From positions 1-20,371 of the forward strand of contig JANBQS010000349.1 of the NCBI GenBank assembly GCA_027577415.1: a stretch of DNA of 20,371 nucleotides, in the 5' to 3' direction. Shown one piece after another: positions 1 to 8,498 of this stretch (the first letter of the stretch is position 1; every line of letters starts with the position of its first letter). The notes beneath the pieces were generated by a model. It did no database searches. It had not been told where the DNA came from and was given only the letters and a program-made list of their open reading frames with translations. The position numbers were made by a program, and so were the translations under genes. This DNA comes from Coemansia sp. RSA 922. Taxonomy: Eukaryota > Kickxellomycota > Kickxellomycetes > Kickxellales > Kickxellaceae.

Positions 1-1899
1 ATGGCCAAACTCGACCGGCGCTACTTACACTCCTTGCTACGCATGGCTACGGCTATAGTTGCTCGTCCCGAAGACGCTTCTACGCCGCTTGTCCGTGCAT
101 TGACTGGCGAGTCTCAAGGCACTTTGGGATTACTGCCATCAGTTATTAGCGAGCTGTTTGAGTTAGTACTATCGGGAATCGAGGACATTGACGATGCCAT
201 GCCGCGCTTTGGGTATAGCTTGCCTGGGTCGTCTGAGGAGCCCAGGCTGCCACGCGTGTCTAGTGATGAGTCGGGTTGCTGCTGGCTTGCCAATTGCCCA
301 GCTACGAGCCGCCATGACGTTGCCCGATTCCTATGCGCAGCGCTTAACTGCCCTCCTCCGCTCGGGGCGGGAGATGAAGCTGAGCGCTGGGGTCCATTGC
401 TGATAGAAGCTGTGTCTGTGGCGCTCGGACCGCTCTTCACGCGGCCTTCTCCGCCACTCGAGCCCACTTCATTGCTGGGTAGGTACTACTGGGTCGATAA
501 GCCCGTGCTGGGACTAGCGCTATATTTGGCAGCTGGGTCTTTGGAGTTCCGCGCACTGTGGCAGAAATATCTCGCTGCTACCAACTGGCCCACCACCGTC
601 TGTCAAGAGGCAACATCTGGCAATATGTTGTCGTTGATGTACCAGGAAATTGCCGACGTCTTTACCATGCCCTTGCCTAGTTCGGCTTCGGCGGCGTTCC
701 TTGACGACAAGCTTTACCACCAGGCTGGCCATACTCAAGAAAGCGCAAAGTCGGTAGCAATGCAGAATGACTTGGTGGCGGCTGCTAGCGTGGCAACGCC
801 CTCCAACTCGTCTTATACCTCGTCTGGCGCAGCTTCACCGTACCAGGCTGATGGCGACAATGACGTCATAGCTATTACTGATATGAGAGTAGCGGCAGCT
901 GCAGCTAGTGGACCTCTCGGTCAGGAAGGGATGGGTATCTCCACTCCAGCTTTGCAGGCGGGGGAAGAGAATGGCTCATCTGTTAGCGCATCTGGCCAAG
1001 TCTATGCAGTGGTTCTTCGACAGTGGTTGCGGACGTGCGAGGCCGAGGCAGCTCTCGAATTGGCAAAATCCACCGACAACAGTACCGATCCCATCAGACT
1101 GAAACTTTTGGGAATTATTCGCCAGGCACGGCTGCTCGTTGCTCCAGCCACAGTAGCCAATATCACGGGCAATGGTGCTAACCCACTCGATACAAGTGAG
1201 CCGCCAAGCTTCTCTGCGATTACAAGCCTCATATACGGAGTATCGACAGCCGCCAGCCTCCATCGCCAGCACTCGCTCTACGTCACTGCGTTAAAGGCAG
1301 CAGTCACTCAGAGCGTCCAACAGAGTCACGACCGCCTACTAGCCAGCACTGATACCGAGCTGATGTACCTTAACGGCGAGCTGAACCGAGCACAGGCACG
1401 TGCGGAGCAGCTCTCAGCTGATCTGGGGCAGACGCGGAAGCTAGCGGACCGGTGGTCCGCAGACCACAACGACCTGCGTCAGCAACACAATGAGCTTCAG
1501 GCAAAGCACCGGAAGATCGAGACGGAGGCCGATGAGTGGAAGCAAGAGTGTGTTAGAGCGCGCGACCACTTGGAGCTGAGCGAGCGAATTGCCCGCGATG
1601 CGCATCAGAATTTGGTAGTGCAGCATGAGGCTGAGAAGCAGCGCTGCGTGGAGAAGGCTATTGAGGCTCATCAGGGCGCGTGGGACCGCCATCATTCTGC
1701 AATGTCTGATAATGTCGCTGCTTTGGAGCGGGCCCTGGCTGAGGCTGTGCCTCGTCTGCGCGTGCTTGAGACGCAGGCTGAGACTGAGCGCCTGGCCAAT
1801 GCCGAATTGCGTGTTCAGAACGCTGCTATGACTGCCAAACTGGCTGACCTGGCACACGCTGCCACTGCACTGCATGGCATAGCACAAAGGCCACACTGA
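1..1899 (+). CDS. Coiled-coil protein of unknown function (start uncertain)
   Basis: The frame is open from the first base, which is an ATG, to a TGA at 1897-1899, giving 632 residues. The ATG falls exactly on the window edge, so it may be internal to a longer protein. Residues 1-260 are mixed helical sequence without a motif I recognise. About 260-320 is Ser/Ala/Gly-rich and probably disordered. From about residue 421 to 625 the sequence is almost continuous coiled coil, rich in Glu, Gln, Ala, Arg and Leu. A globular N-terminal half with a long C-terminal coiled coil recalls hamartin (TSC1)-type or vesicle-tether proteins, but I cannot see a diagnostic motif and do not assign it. It is convergent with QNS1 with 35 bp between the stops, so the 3' UTRs probably overlap. 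Coding reality is well supported by length and GC-rich codon use. Confidence 0.8.
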   Translation: MAKLDRRYLHSLLRMATAIVARPEDASTPLVRALTGESQGTLGLLPSVISELFELVLSGIEDIDDAMPRFGYSLPGSSEEPRLPRVSSDESGCCWLANCPATSRHDVARFLCAALNCPPPLGAGDEAERWGPLLIEAVSVALGPLFTRPSPPLEPTSLLGRYYWVDKPVLGLALYLAAGSLEFRALWQKYLAATNWPTTVCQEATSGNMLSLMYQEIADVFTMPLPSSASAAFLDDKLYHQAGHTQESAKSVAMQNDLVAAASVATPSNSSYTSSGAASPYQADGDNDVIAITDMRVAAAAASGPLGQEGMGISTPALQAGEENGSSVSASGQVYAVVLRQWLRTCEAEAALELAKSTDNSTDPIRLKLLGIIRQARLLVAPATVANITGNGANPLDTSEPPSFSAITSLIYGVSTAASLHRQHSLYVTALKAAVTQSVQQSHDRLLASTDTELMYLNGELNRAQARAEQLSADLGQTRKLADRWSADHNDLRQQHNELQAKHRKIETEADEWKQECVRARDHLELSERIARDAHQNLVVQHEAEKQRCVEKAIEAHQGAWDRHHSAMSDNVAALERALAEAVPRLRVLETQAETERLANAELRVQNAAMTAKLADLAHAATALHGIAQRPH

Positions 1900-1934
1900 C
1901 TATAATAATACTTTTTGCATTTATAACTATATGT

Positions 1935-4070
1935 TTACTCTTCAATAACAACATTATCTCTCTTCTCGAGCCGCGCAACAGCATCGTCGATCTGACGGAA
2001 CTGCCAAGTCCAACGAGCATTGTAGAGGAACTGACGCAGATCAAAGCGGTTATCATCAGGCGAATATGCCTCTGCGTGGTAAGCCGGAGTCAACGTAGTC
2101 ATTTTATGGCGGTTGACAGCATAGTAAAAGAAGAACCGCTTGACCTTATCCCCAATCTGCCTAGGTGTAAGCTGCGCCTGGCTCCACACATGCAAGAGCT
2201 GAGCGAACATGGAGTACGGCCCGCATTTTTTGATCTTACGCAGACGCCCATACACACCTAGTTCGTTATAAGTCATGCCCATCTCGTCCTCGTCGCTCTG
2301 CACATAGCCAGGCGAGAACGGCACCAGCTCTGCCGACGGAACTGCGTTGAGGAATCCGCCCAGTACTTCGAGTTGCATATGGTTGCGTGCGTACTCGATA
2401 AAGCCGCGTAGATCTGCCTTGCTAATAGATCCGATGGGATTCAGATCAGCCGACGAGCAGTCGTATTTAGTGAAATATCCACGCAGCGCCTCGTCCACAT
2501 TAGCCGAGCCCAATACCAACAGCGACTTTCCACTAGAGCCGCGCATAGCCCAAGGCACAAGGGCCGCAAACAAATACGATAGCAGCATACGTAGCCGCGC
2601 CTGTATGTTCTGCAGCGCCAAGTTCTCTGCAGAAGTGCCACCGTGAACAGCGTAGCGCGGCGTCTGACCCGTCACCAAAGCGAATAGTCCAACGATAGCT
2701 GACACCACAGTATCCATGTCGACATCAATATGGTGGCTGCCAATAGCTGCCGCCAAGTTGCGAGCACGGGTCCTAGTCTCGCTAGTCGAGTTGGCCGTGC
2801 CCATGTAGCTGGTGCAGAAGATACGGGCTGCCAGATCTTGCGCTCTTTCTGGCATGTACTCACTGTCCTCGCCACACATACGCCGGACATCGGCTAGCAC
2901 TTGAGTATCGCCACGCTGGCATGCCTCAACGACCAGGCGGCACATAGAATAAACAATAACCGCCGTAGCGCAACTATCAATACCACCGCTCAGTGGCAAA
3001 AAGAATCCACCGAGCGACGACCGCCTTAGATAGTCCCACAGCCAGCATGCCGGGCCCAAACTAATCTCCTCTGCTGGTGAATGTAGGCTCGCGGTCATTG
3101 GTCGCGTTGGGTGAACAGAGAAATCAAAATGCAAATGCTGCGCCGACAGCGAAATAGCAGCCATTACGCGTGGGTACGACATTTCGCTACGCGACGCTTG
3201 CATTGAGCGGCTAGACATGCCAGCTCGGAATGCCCGAACCCCGCCCAAATCCACAGTAGCCAATGTAACTTCGACGTCGCCAATAGAAAACTGCTGGCCC
3301 ATCGCCAGTATCTCGCCATTTGCCAACACCATTGCTGAGCCATCATAGTATACTCGATCGCCATCGCATCCCTTTTGGTTAGCATACAGGTATATTCCGC
3401 CGCACTTGAGCGTTGCCTCTCGGATCAGCTCAATCCGGCGCCGTAGCTTGCGCAGCTCGTGATGGCTGCCGCTGCTGTTGAGTATGATCTCTGCTCCGTC
3501 CAAGCTCATTGCGATATGAGGGCTCTGCGGCGTAAACAGCTCCTCGCACAGCTCAATTCCAATACAAGAGTCCTCTGTGTTTATCAGCGCATCTCCAAAT
3601 GGCACCTCTCGCTGTCCCGTGATATCTGCAATGAATCGAGGCAGTACAAAGTCCTCGACAGTGGCTGGTCGCGCCCACCCAGCAAACCACCTCAGCTCGC
3701 GGTAGTTGCCGTCGTTGGCCAAGTGCAGCTTGGGTCGGATCAGTACGATCTTTCCGTCTAGGATCACTACGCGGCAGTTGTACCGACAGTTGCGGTGTAG
3801 CACTGGCATACCCGTATCAATTAGCACTCCGTCCAGCGACCGGTCCTGAAGTAGCCGTGCCAACACTTCCCACGAGTGTAGCGTCGTATCGCTCTCCAAA
3901 AAATGGTCTTGACACCCGTATCCAGGAATCTCCAGCTCTGGCCCAATCCGTAGCCGAGCCCCGCCCTTTTTGGCTTGCACTATACTCTCACGGATCCGCT
4001 CATAGTTACCCTGAAAGTCTAGCGCCCACTGGTTGAGCGCACACGTTGCGACTGTAACGTAGTGAACCAT
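1935..4070 (-). CDS. QNS1: Glutamine-dependent NAD+ synthetase
   Basis: It catalyses the last step of NAD+ synthesis, amidating nicotinic acid adenine dinucleotide with ammonia released from glutamine. I chose the ATG at 4068-4070 (711 aa) over one six codons upstream because the protein then begins [19 protein letters not shown], in register with yeast and human enzymes. With this start the nitrilase-type glutaminase triad falls at Glu45 ([10 protein letters not shown]), Lys114 (RPKLHLAND) and Cys175 (GIELCEELF), the family's usual numbering. The synthetase domain carries the PP-loop SGGIDS at about residues 361-366, and [17 protein letters not shown] further on matches the conserved synthetase region. 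The length is normal and the frame is uninterrupted. It is convergent with the coiled-coil gene and has a 746-bp AT-rich region upstream. Identification is very secure. Confidence 0.97.
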   Translation of the reverse strand: MVHYVTVATCALNQWALDFQGNYERIRESIVQAKKGGARLRIGPELEIPGYGCQDHFLESDTTLHSWEVLARLLQDRSLDGVLIDTGMPVLHRNCRYNCRVVILDGKIVLIRPKLHLANDGNYRELRWFAGWARPATVEDFVLPRFIADITGQREVPFGDALINTEDSCIGIELCEELFTPQSPHIAMSLDGAEIILNSSGSHHELRKLRRRIELIREATLKCGGIYLYANQKGCDGDRVYYDGSAMVLANGEILAMGQQFSIGDVEVTLATVDLGGVRAFRAGMSSRSMQASRSEMSYPRVMAAISLSAQHLHFDFSVHPTRPMTASLHSPAEEISLGPACWLWDYLRRSSLGGFFLPLSGGIDSCATAVIVYSMCRLVVEACQRGDTQVLADVRRMCGEDSEYMPERAQDLAARIFCTSYMGTANSTSETRTRARNLAAAIGSHHIDVDMDTVVSAIVGLFALVTGQTPRYAVHGGTSAENLALQNIQARLRMLLSYLFAALVPWAMRGSSGKSLLVLGSANVDEALRGYFTKYDCSSADLNPIGSISKADLRGFIEYARNHMQLEVLGGFLNAVPSAELVPFSPGYVQSDEDEMGMTYNELGVYGRLRKIKKCGPYSMFAQLLHVWSQAQLTPRQIGDKVKRFFFYYAVNRHKMTTLTPAYHAEAYSPDDNRFDLRQFLYNARWTWQFRQIDDAVARLEKRDNVVIEE

Positions 4071-4816
4071 GACTACAACAATAGACAATATTTATTGAGA
4101 TAAGCAAGAAAAGAGAGATAAGTAAACGACAAGATTAAGAGCGATCGTAGGATAAGGGGAAAGAAGGCGTCGTACAAAATAATCTCAATTGGGGATCACA
4201 GAATTTAACATGATCTCTTTTCAATAGTACGAAAGAGGTTACTGCCAGTGATAGCTTAGAAATGTTTGCTGGCATCGCTACATGTGAACTGCCAGGCCAG
4301 CTGTAGGTACCATCTCGCTGTTCTAGAACAAGTGTAACAAGAAAATAGCTGGCCCTCTCAATCATCTTTTTCTTGCAATTATTCTTATTTTTCGCGCTGG
4401 ATAGGGCAAAGGCACCTTTGAAAATGGGAAACGGGGACTTTTGACAAAATTGCAACCATTCCTCCCCCTTCGATTGTTTGCTGCGGCCATGCCAAAAAAA
4501 AAATGCCTTTGAAATAATTTCTTTTGGCTTTGAATGAAAGCACATCCCATCCCGAGCAGCTTGCTCCAGTCTTCACCAGATTGAACAAGTGTTTTGAAGA
4601 AAGGAGTTGAAGACTTTTGCATGTGAAAAAAAAGGGTTGGGGAAGTGCTTTTGTACTCGTTTATTTTTTTTGCTTTTGCCTCCTCCGCCCTATTTGCGCT
4701 GTAAAACGTTGGCTGATGCCCACCAATTTTCTTCTTCACTCCCACTTTTTCTCTAGCCAATATACCCACTCTATATTTTTTTTATTCAAACACGACTATA
4801 GTTACTGAGAGCATCG
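4071..4816. other. Intergenic region between QNS1 and an orphan gene, divergent promoters
   Basis: This 746-bp AT-rich stretch separates two genes transcribed away from each other and should hold both promoters. It has many A and T runs, for example at 4490-4505 and 4626-4633, and a small hairpin-capable inverted repeat GAGCA-GCT-TGCTC at 4554-4566. TATA-like sequence near 4761-4780 lies about 40-55 bp before the orphan ATG at 4817. Several minus-strand frames of 67-136 codons run through it, but they overlap one another, are dominated by Lys/Phe low complexity and resemble nothing, so I do not call them genes. Confidence 0.5.
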
Positions 4817-5263
4817 ATGGAATACCAAGTAATAATCTTTGAGGATAATAAATTCAGGCATCATGAATTTATAGCCGTGGAAGGAACCGTCTGTCACGAG
4901 TTTACAATGAATGTGCGAAAACATTATGAGCGCAAAACAAACGGAAAAGGTATTTATATAGCCACTGGCATTGGAATTGTATATCATCCAAAGAACACGC
5001 ATTCTATAGGTGATAATGCAGATGTTGCTCTATCAGATACCACATGCATCCTGCTTGCCAACGGGCAAAAACTTACTGCTTATGTAAAAAAAAAGTTGGT
5101 TCCTAAACTTGATGAAAACTTTGTCGAAATCCTTAACGAATGTTGTAAACTAAGTACCTATAATACAATTATGTATAATGCTATAAATCTAAATCCCAAA
5201 CTGAGTGGCAGCCAAAGGTTGGCAATGTTGATCAACACTCCAGTGGTTCCAAATGAAGGTTAA
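4817..5263 (+). CDS. Orphan 148-aa protein, possible divergent member of a local small-protein family
   Basis: This is a complete AT-rich frame from ATG 4817 to TAA 5261-5263. There is no signal peptide and no obvious membrane segment. The protein starts with a probable beta strand (MEYQVIIFED) and has the segment AYVKKKLVPKL at about residues 88-98. The same order, an N-terminal strand and later Y-[VL]-x(2,3)-[LI]-V-P, appears in the minus-strand orphans at 10769, 12143 and 13500. I therefore suspect remote homology, but pairwise identity is low and could be fortuitous. It is divergent from QNS1 and sits alone, with 879 bp of sparse sequence downstream. Function is unknown. Base composition is clearly more AT-rich than QNS1 or CBF5, as expected of a young or fast-evolving gene. 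Confidence 0.65.
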   Translation: MEYQVIIFEDNKFRHHEFIAVEGTVCHEFTMNVRKHYERKTNGKGIYIATGIGIVYHPKNTHSIGDNADVALSDTTCILLANGQKLTAYVKKKLVPKLDENFVEILNECCKLSTYNTIMYNAINLNPKLSGSQRLAMLINTPVVPNEG

Positions 5264-6142
5264 ATTACATACCCTACTGAATATGTTTGGCAATGACTAT
5301 TGTTGCAACGCCCAATATATTTCTATCTAGCACTTTATTTAGCATGCCTCTCACTCTTTTTTCTTTTATAGTAGTATTGTTTAGTAAAATACCACATTAG
5401 AAATTATACAGTGTCTATTTAAGAGCATATCAATACATACAATTAACCAATGCTCAACCAATGTCATATTGTGGTAAAAATGCATAGACATGACCAATAC
5501 GTTGCGCAGCCAATGTATACTTGTTAGAAAAGAAATCCAGGTACATATGGATTCAATCCCGAAACAGACGATGTTGCTCACCGCCGCTATATATCGTAGG
5601 TAGGGAAGGGGTAATTTAGAGGTGGTACACGGTTAGCAGCAGAAACATATAAAAGGCAAGCATGCTACTGCTCTCGTAAATACAACGGTTTCCGACTCAA
5701 AGCACACGAACAACCTTAACTTGATGGAAACAACGGCTAGTGCAGTCAATTATCCTGTTAATAGCTCAATGGTGGACAATAATCAGCACCTGGAACCAAC
5801 ATTATGAATGTTGTTAAATCGAAAGCATGCATCGGACTGCTAATACCTGCCAAAATAGCACATTTCCCAACTATCCAGCGATAACAGAAACCGCAAACTT
5901 GACAGTGTTGGGAACAACTGGGGTTTACGGCGCACTCAACATAATCTTGATCCAGAAACAAAAAAAGGTCTGACATTCATCTGGCGTCGTTTATTTTAAA
6001 AAAGTCACAGGTCAAGATACTAATTAGTAAAAGCTAGAATTGCGACCAACACTGTTTGGGCAGAAATTGAAGGACTGCCATTAGTCAGAAAATAAAAAAT
6101 TATAATTTCATTCAATACAAGGCATTATTGTCCCAATCCATC
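5264..6142. other. Sparse region with a TATA box and overlapping short frames (possible gene relic)
   Basis: No convincing gene is visible in these 879 bp. On the plus strand a good TATA box (TATAAAAG at 5648-5655) lies 76 bp before an ATG at 5724 that opens 27 codons. That frame ends in an ATGA overlap with a second 26-codon frame (5804-5884). A third, 48-codon frame (5827-5973) ends in a hydrophobic stretch, LTVLGTTGVYGALNIILI. Three stepped short frames behind a TATA box could be a decayed or multi-intron gene. The minus strand carries a Cys-rich 72-codon frame (5758-5976) over the same bases, with no clear promoter. Neither can be chosen from sequence alone. Confidence 0.25.
5648..5655 (+). 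promoter_or_regulatory. TATA box without a confident gene downstream
   Basis: TATAAAAG lies 76 bp upstream of the ATG at 5724. This is similar to the 92-98 bp TATA-to-ATG spacing of better supported genes in this window. The downstream frames are short, so it could serve a decayed gene or a noncoding transcript, or be a chance match in AT-rich DNA. Confidence 0.3.
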
Positions 6143-6895
6143 TCAAAACATATAGCCGTACTGTTCTTGATACTTGCGAAGCTCTTTATTTTTAGCCTCC
6201 AGCGCTCGCCGCAGGCTGAAATTATTGTCGCGGAGACAGGTAGCCTGGGCATTTACTGCCTCTAATCTGCTTTCTAGTCGTGCTGTATGTTCCTTTTCGC
6301 GCCGCAAGCAGTCATTACTTTCTTGTAACAGTGTGTTGGTCCGTCGTTGCAATCGGCGTTGTCCCTCGAGCTCGTCCTCCAACTCGTCAAACTCATTTCC
6401 CCGGGCCTCCATCTCGTCATGAAGCACACGAAGTGCCTCCTCCAGACCCTCCTCCAGATACCCGTTAGAGTCCTCCAATTCTTGATTTCGCCTAGTCAAT
6501 TCGCACATAACGTGGTAGTCGCGAGCCTCGCCGTCAAAATGCATGCTGCTAATATCCCGCACCAACTGCCGAACGTCCGCACTATCGCGACGGTTATAAG
6601 CAGAGCGCATGTTTGGTTGTTGGATCTTGGTACTCCTGCCGGCCTCGTAGTCTTCCTCGTCAACGTCAATATATAAAACTATAGGTGAGCCCCTATGAAA
6701 GACTTTGCACTGCGGACAGCGCTGCATACTGCTGCTTTCAAACCAGTCTTCAATGCAGTTTTTGTGGAACGCGTGTCCGCAGCCCAGCACCACTGGCCGT
6801 TTTTCGGTACCTGCTGTGGAACCGGGCGATCCGCGAGTAGACGCATCCCTGTGTAGTGTCTTGAAGTAAGACTCGCGGCATATAGGACAAACCAT
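6143..6895 (-). CDS. TRAIP-like RING-H2 / coiled-coil protein (probable E3 ubiquitin ligase), paralogue 1
   Basis: This is a 250-aa protein with an N-terminal RING-H2 finger. The zinc ligands are Cys3, Cys6, Cys39, His41, His44, Cys47, Cys60 and Cys63, with a 32-residue loop between the first two pairs. The core GCGHAFHKNCIEDWF followed by RCPQC closely resembles the TRAIP (TRAF-interacting protein, Drosophila no poles) RING. The following hydrophobic-acidic stretch (SPIVLYIDVDEE) sits where TRAIP has its post-RING strand. Residues about 125-245 are continuous coiled coil rich in Glu, Arg and Leu, also TRAIP-like. TRAIP proteins ubiquitinate the replicative helicase during replication stress; whether this shorter protein does so is inference. 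TRAIP is about 470 residues in human, so this is only about half that length. A tandem paralogue lies just upstream at 7199-7690. Confidence 0.88.
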   Translation of the reverse strand: MVCPICRESYFKTLHRDASTRGSPGSTAGTEKRPVVLGCGHAFHKNCIEDWFESSSMQRCPQCKVFHRGSPIVLYIDVDEEDYEAGRSTKIQQPNMRSAYNRRDSADVRQLVRDISSMHFDGEARDYHVMCELTRRNQELEDSNGYLEEGLEEALRVLHDEMEARGNEFDELEDELEGQRRLQRRTNTLLQESNDCLRREKEHTARLESRLEAVNAQATCLRDNNFSLRRALEAKNKELRKYQEQYGYMF

Positions 6896-6978
6896 GGCCT
6901 AGTAGAAGAAGAAAAAAGAAATGAGAATGATAAAAAAGTGTAGCGAGCAGAAACAAGAAAGGTGACATGAATAAAGCA

Positions 6979-6991
6979 CACGTATTACGTG
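6979..6991. promoter_or_regulatory. 13-bp palindrome CACGTA-T-TACGTG upstream of RING gene 1
   Basis: This is a perfect inverted repeat with a single central base, 84-96 bp upstream of the ATG of the first RING gene. Each arm contains the CACGT half-site typical of bHLH or bZIP binding. It lies between the two RING genes, in the downstream gene's promoter. A binding role is inferred from symmetry and position only. Confidence 0.35.
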
Positions 6992-7075
6992 AGATGGGGT
7001 CTGATTAGTCGATCCGAGATTAGTTAAACTGCATATGTTTTTTGATTTTAAAATAAACACCGACAATAGAACGAC

Positions 7076-7198
7076 TTAGGGTTCAGCATCTTGCTCGCGA
7101 ATTTGCCTCTCCAACTCGGCGATGATTTGCTTCCTGTAGGTAAGAGCCTTTTGCAAGCCGTTGATATTAGCTTTGTGTCGCCCGGATAGAGTGCTCAG
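7076..7198 (-). other. In-frame coding-like continuation of RING gene 2 beyond its TAA
   Basis: Immediately after the TAA (7199-7201) the same frame stays open for 40 codons and ends at TAA 7076-7078. The translated sequence (LSTLSGRHKANINGLQKAL, then a further 21 residues with the heptad-like run IIAELERQIREQ) continues the coiled coil of the upstream protein. Alternatively, a 69-nt intron (7134-7202, minus strand) with GT...CTACAG ends and a CTAAT branch-like element would remove the TAA and keep the frame, giving 181 residues. Its donor (GTAACT) is non-ideal. The stop may therefore be a recent nonsense change, a spliced-out stop, or the true end with a relic tail. Confidence 0.5.
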
Positions 7199-7690
7199 TT
7201 ACTTCACTCGGTTCTCCACAAGGATTACTTTCTTTGTCAGCGCGCTCTCGATAGCTTGCTTTCTCCGGAGGCGCTTGCTCTTCTCATCAAGTTTGACCTT
7301 TATCGCCGCTGCCTTGGCCTCGAGCTCCCTATGTTTAGTTGCTTGTTGATCAGCCTGGTCCAGCGGCAAGTTACACTGCGACTCTGCGACTCGAAGCGGG
7401 TCACTGATTGAAAGTCCTTCCAGACCCAAAGTGTCCTCATCTTGGTCAGTGACATGCTTCAAGTCGCACTCAATGTGTAGCGTCAAAAATGGTCCTATAT
7501 GAAGGACATTGCACATAGGACAGTTCATATTGAGGCTGTTTGCACGCCACAACGTCGTGCATTCCAAGTGAAACGTGTGACCACAGCTCAGAGCAGCAAT
7601 ACGATTGTCATCGCCAAGCGCACTGGTAGTACTCGGGTTATTCATTGCCAGGGTGCTGAACAGATTGTCAAGACAAATAGCACAAACCAT
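7199..7690 (-). CDS. TRAIP-like RING-H2 protein, paralogue 2 (interrupted or spliced)
   Basis: 163 codons run from ATG 7690 to TAA 7199. The RING-H2 ligands are Cys3, Cys6, Cys36, His38, His41, Cys44, Cys57 and Cys60, with the same 12-residue spacing before the last CxxC as in paralogue 1. The starts are nearly identical (MVCPICR and MVCAICL), as are the Phe and His positions of CGHxFHxxC, so the two arose by tandem duplication. The post-RING strand (FLTLHIECD) is also kept. From about residue 115 the sequence becomes Lys/Glu/Ala-rich coiled coil and is cut by the TAA while still in heptads. The frame continues to 7076 (see the adjacent entry), so the protein may be truncated, read through, or spliced. 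RING function itself looks intact. A role as E3 ligase or dimer partner of paralogue 1 is inference. Confidence 0.75.
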   Translation of the reverse strand: MVCAICLDNLFSTLAMNNPSTTSALGDDNRIAALSCGHTFHLECTTLWRANSLNMNCPMCNVLHIGPFLTLHIECDLKHVTDQDEDTLGLEGLSISDPLRVAESQCNLPLDQADQQATKHRELEAKAAAIKVKLDEKSKRLRRKQAIESALTKKVILVENRVK

Positions 7691-7739
7691 GGCTGACCAT
7701 ATAAAAAATGAAAACTAATAGAAATGACGACTTACTAGG

Positions 7740-7792
<53 letters not shown>

Positions 7793-7999
7793 GGTGAGCT
7801 CGCCAAATTTTGTGGAAAGTCACTGTCACTGATGCTGATGACGTGATAGAAGTAAAAAGCTCTGATATGACCAGAAGCAACCGTGATCAAACATATTCTT
7901 ATACTCCCAGATCTGATTCACTAAAGGTGCGTAACGGTTAGCAACAAGAACTTGCAAGTACTGGTGCTTTTTTATTGGTAGTATTTATAGGCTAAAGCT
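7691..7999. other. Intergenic region with GA microsatellite
   Basis: The 309 bp between RING gene 2 and the secreted-protein gene contain the promoter of RING gene 2 and the 3' region of the secreted-protein gene. The only strong structure is the GA repeat. A minus-strand 70-codon frame here is an artefact of that repeat (Ser-Leu repeats). I see no other gene. Confidence 0.5.
7745..7789. repeat. (GA)n microsatellite, about 44 bp
   Basis: This is an uninterrupted GA/TC dinucleotide repeat of about 22 units, about 55-100 bp upstream of the ATG of RING gene 2. On the gene's sense strand it reads as CT repeats, which in fungal promoters can form a pyrimidine tract or leader. Length is probably variable between strains. 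Confidence 0.9.
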
Positions 8000-8356
8000 T
8001 TATTTATTGGACTGTGATATCTTCTGACAATGTATATAGCAAAAACACCTGTACCTAAATCTTAGAGATCCTAGCACCGAGAAAGAACGGATGGGCCGGA
8101 AGAGGTATGCCCGAGGAGAATTGGAATAGGCCATTCCAACTACGTAAGTGCAGTCTTCGTTGGCATAAAAGGTAGTTGGGTACCCATTAACATAAACTTG
8201 GTTATTTGTGCCAGTTAAAACTATGTCAATCTTATGGCAGAGTGTATCTTGAATATCGTATCTCTTGTACGCAGAGAGATCACCAACCATGACATATGTA
8301 GAGCTACATAAAGCCAGGAGGCAGCTGAGGACGGCGATTATGCTGTAGAGATGCAT
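8000..8356 (-). CDS. Small secreted cysteine-containing protein of unknown function
   Basis: I chose the ATG at 8354-8356 (118 aa) rather than a start 51 codons upstream. From here the protein begins with a classic signal peptide, MHLYSIIAVLSCLLALCSS, cleaved probably near residue 19. The upstream frame is leader sequence lying between a TATA box (8492-8498) and this ATG. The mature part is about 99 residues with five cysteines (one in TLCHK, one in EDCTY, and a C-terminal cluster RCFCYIHC). It is rich in Tyr, Asn and Val (for example NQVYVNGYPTTFYANEDC). The stop overlaps AATAAA-like sequence. I do not recognise the family. It could be a cell-wall protein or effector-like secreted protein. 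A 3' intron that would change the basic C-terminus cannot be excluded. Confidence 0.7.
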   Translation of the reverse strand: MHLYSIIAVLSCLLALCSSTYVMVGDLSAYKRYDIQDTLCHKIDIVLTGTNNQVYVNGYPTTFYANEDCTYVVGMAYSNSPRAYLFRPIRSFSVLGSLRFRYRCFCYIHCQKISQSNK

Positions 8357-8491
8357 GTTGTAAGATAGACCGTATAAGTCGAGTAAGCTAGAATAATTGT
8401 GAGGCGGGTAGTGTAAGAAATAAAGGGAAGATGGAGTAGGCAAGAAAAGTACGTGGTGTGTATTCACATCCAAGCGGAAAGGGCGCTTGGT

Positions 8492-8498
8492 CTTTATA
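8492..8498 (-). promoter_or_regulatory. TATA box of the secreted-protein gene
   Basis: TATAAAG on the minus strand lies about 136 bp upstream of the chosen ATG at 8356. Its position inside the upstream extension of the open frame supports the shorter, signal-peptide start. Confidence 0.5.

Noticed and set aside
4135..4769. Minus-strand frames of 67-136 codons upstream of QNS1
   Set aside because: They overlap one another in different frames, are Lys/Phe-rich low complexity caused by A/T runs, and have no family resemblance or promoter.
5540..5556. tRNA-like B-box (GATTCAATCCC)
   Set aside because: The arms do not pair as a T stem and no A-box or acceptor stem is found at the right distance.
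5758..5976. Minus-strand 72-codon Cys-rich frame
   Set aside because: Cys spacing fits no zinc-finger pattern I know, there is no clear promoter, and plus-strand frames overlap it. Mentioned only within the region entry.
7668..7880. 70-codon frame with Ser-Leu repeats
   Set aside because: It is a translation of the GA/TC microsatellite.
5628..7950. Similar motif ACGGTTAGCA at about 5629 and 7935
   Set aside because: A shared 10-mer is expected many times by chance in 20 kb, and similarity ends after about 18 bases with three mismatches.
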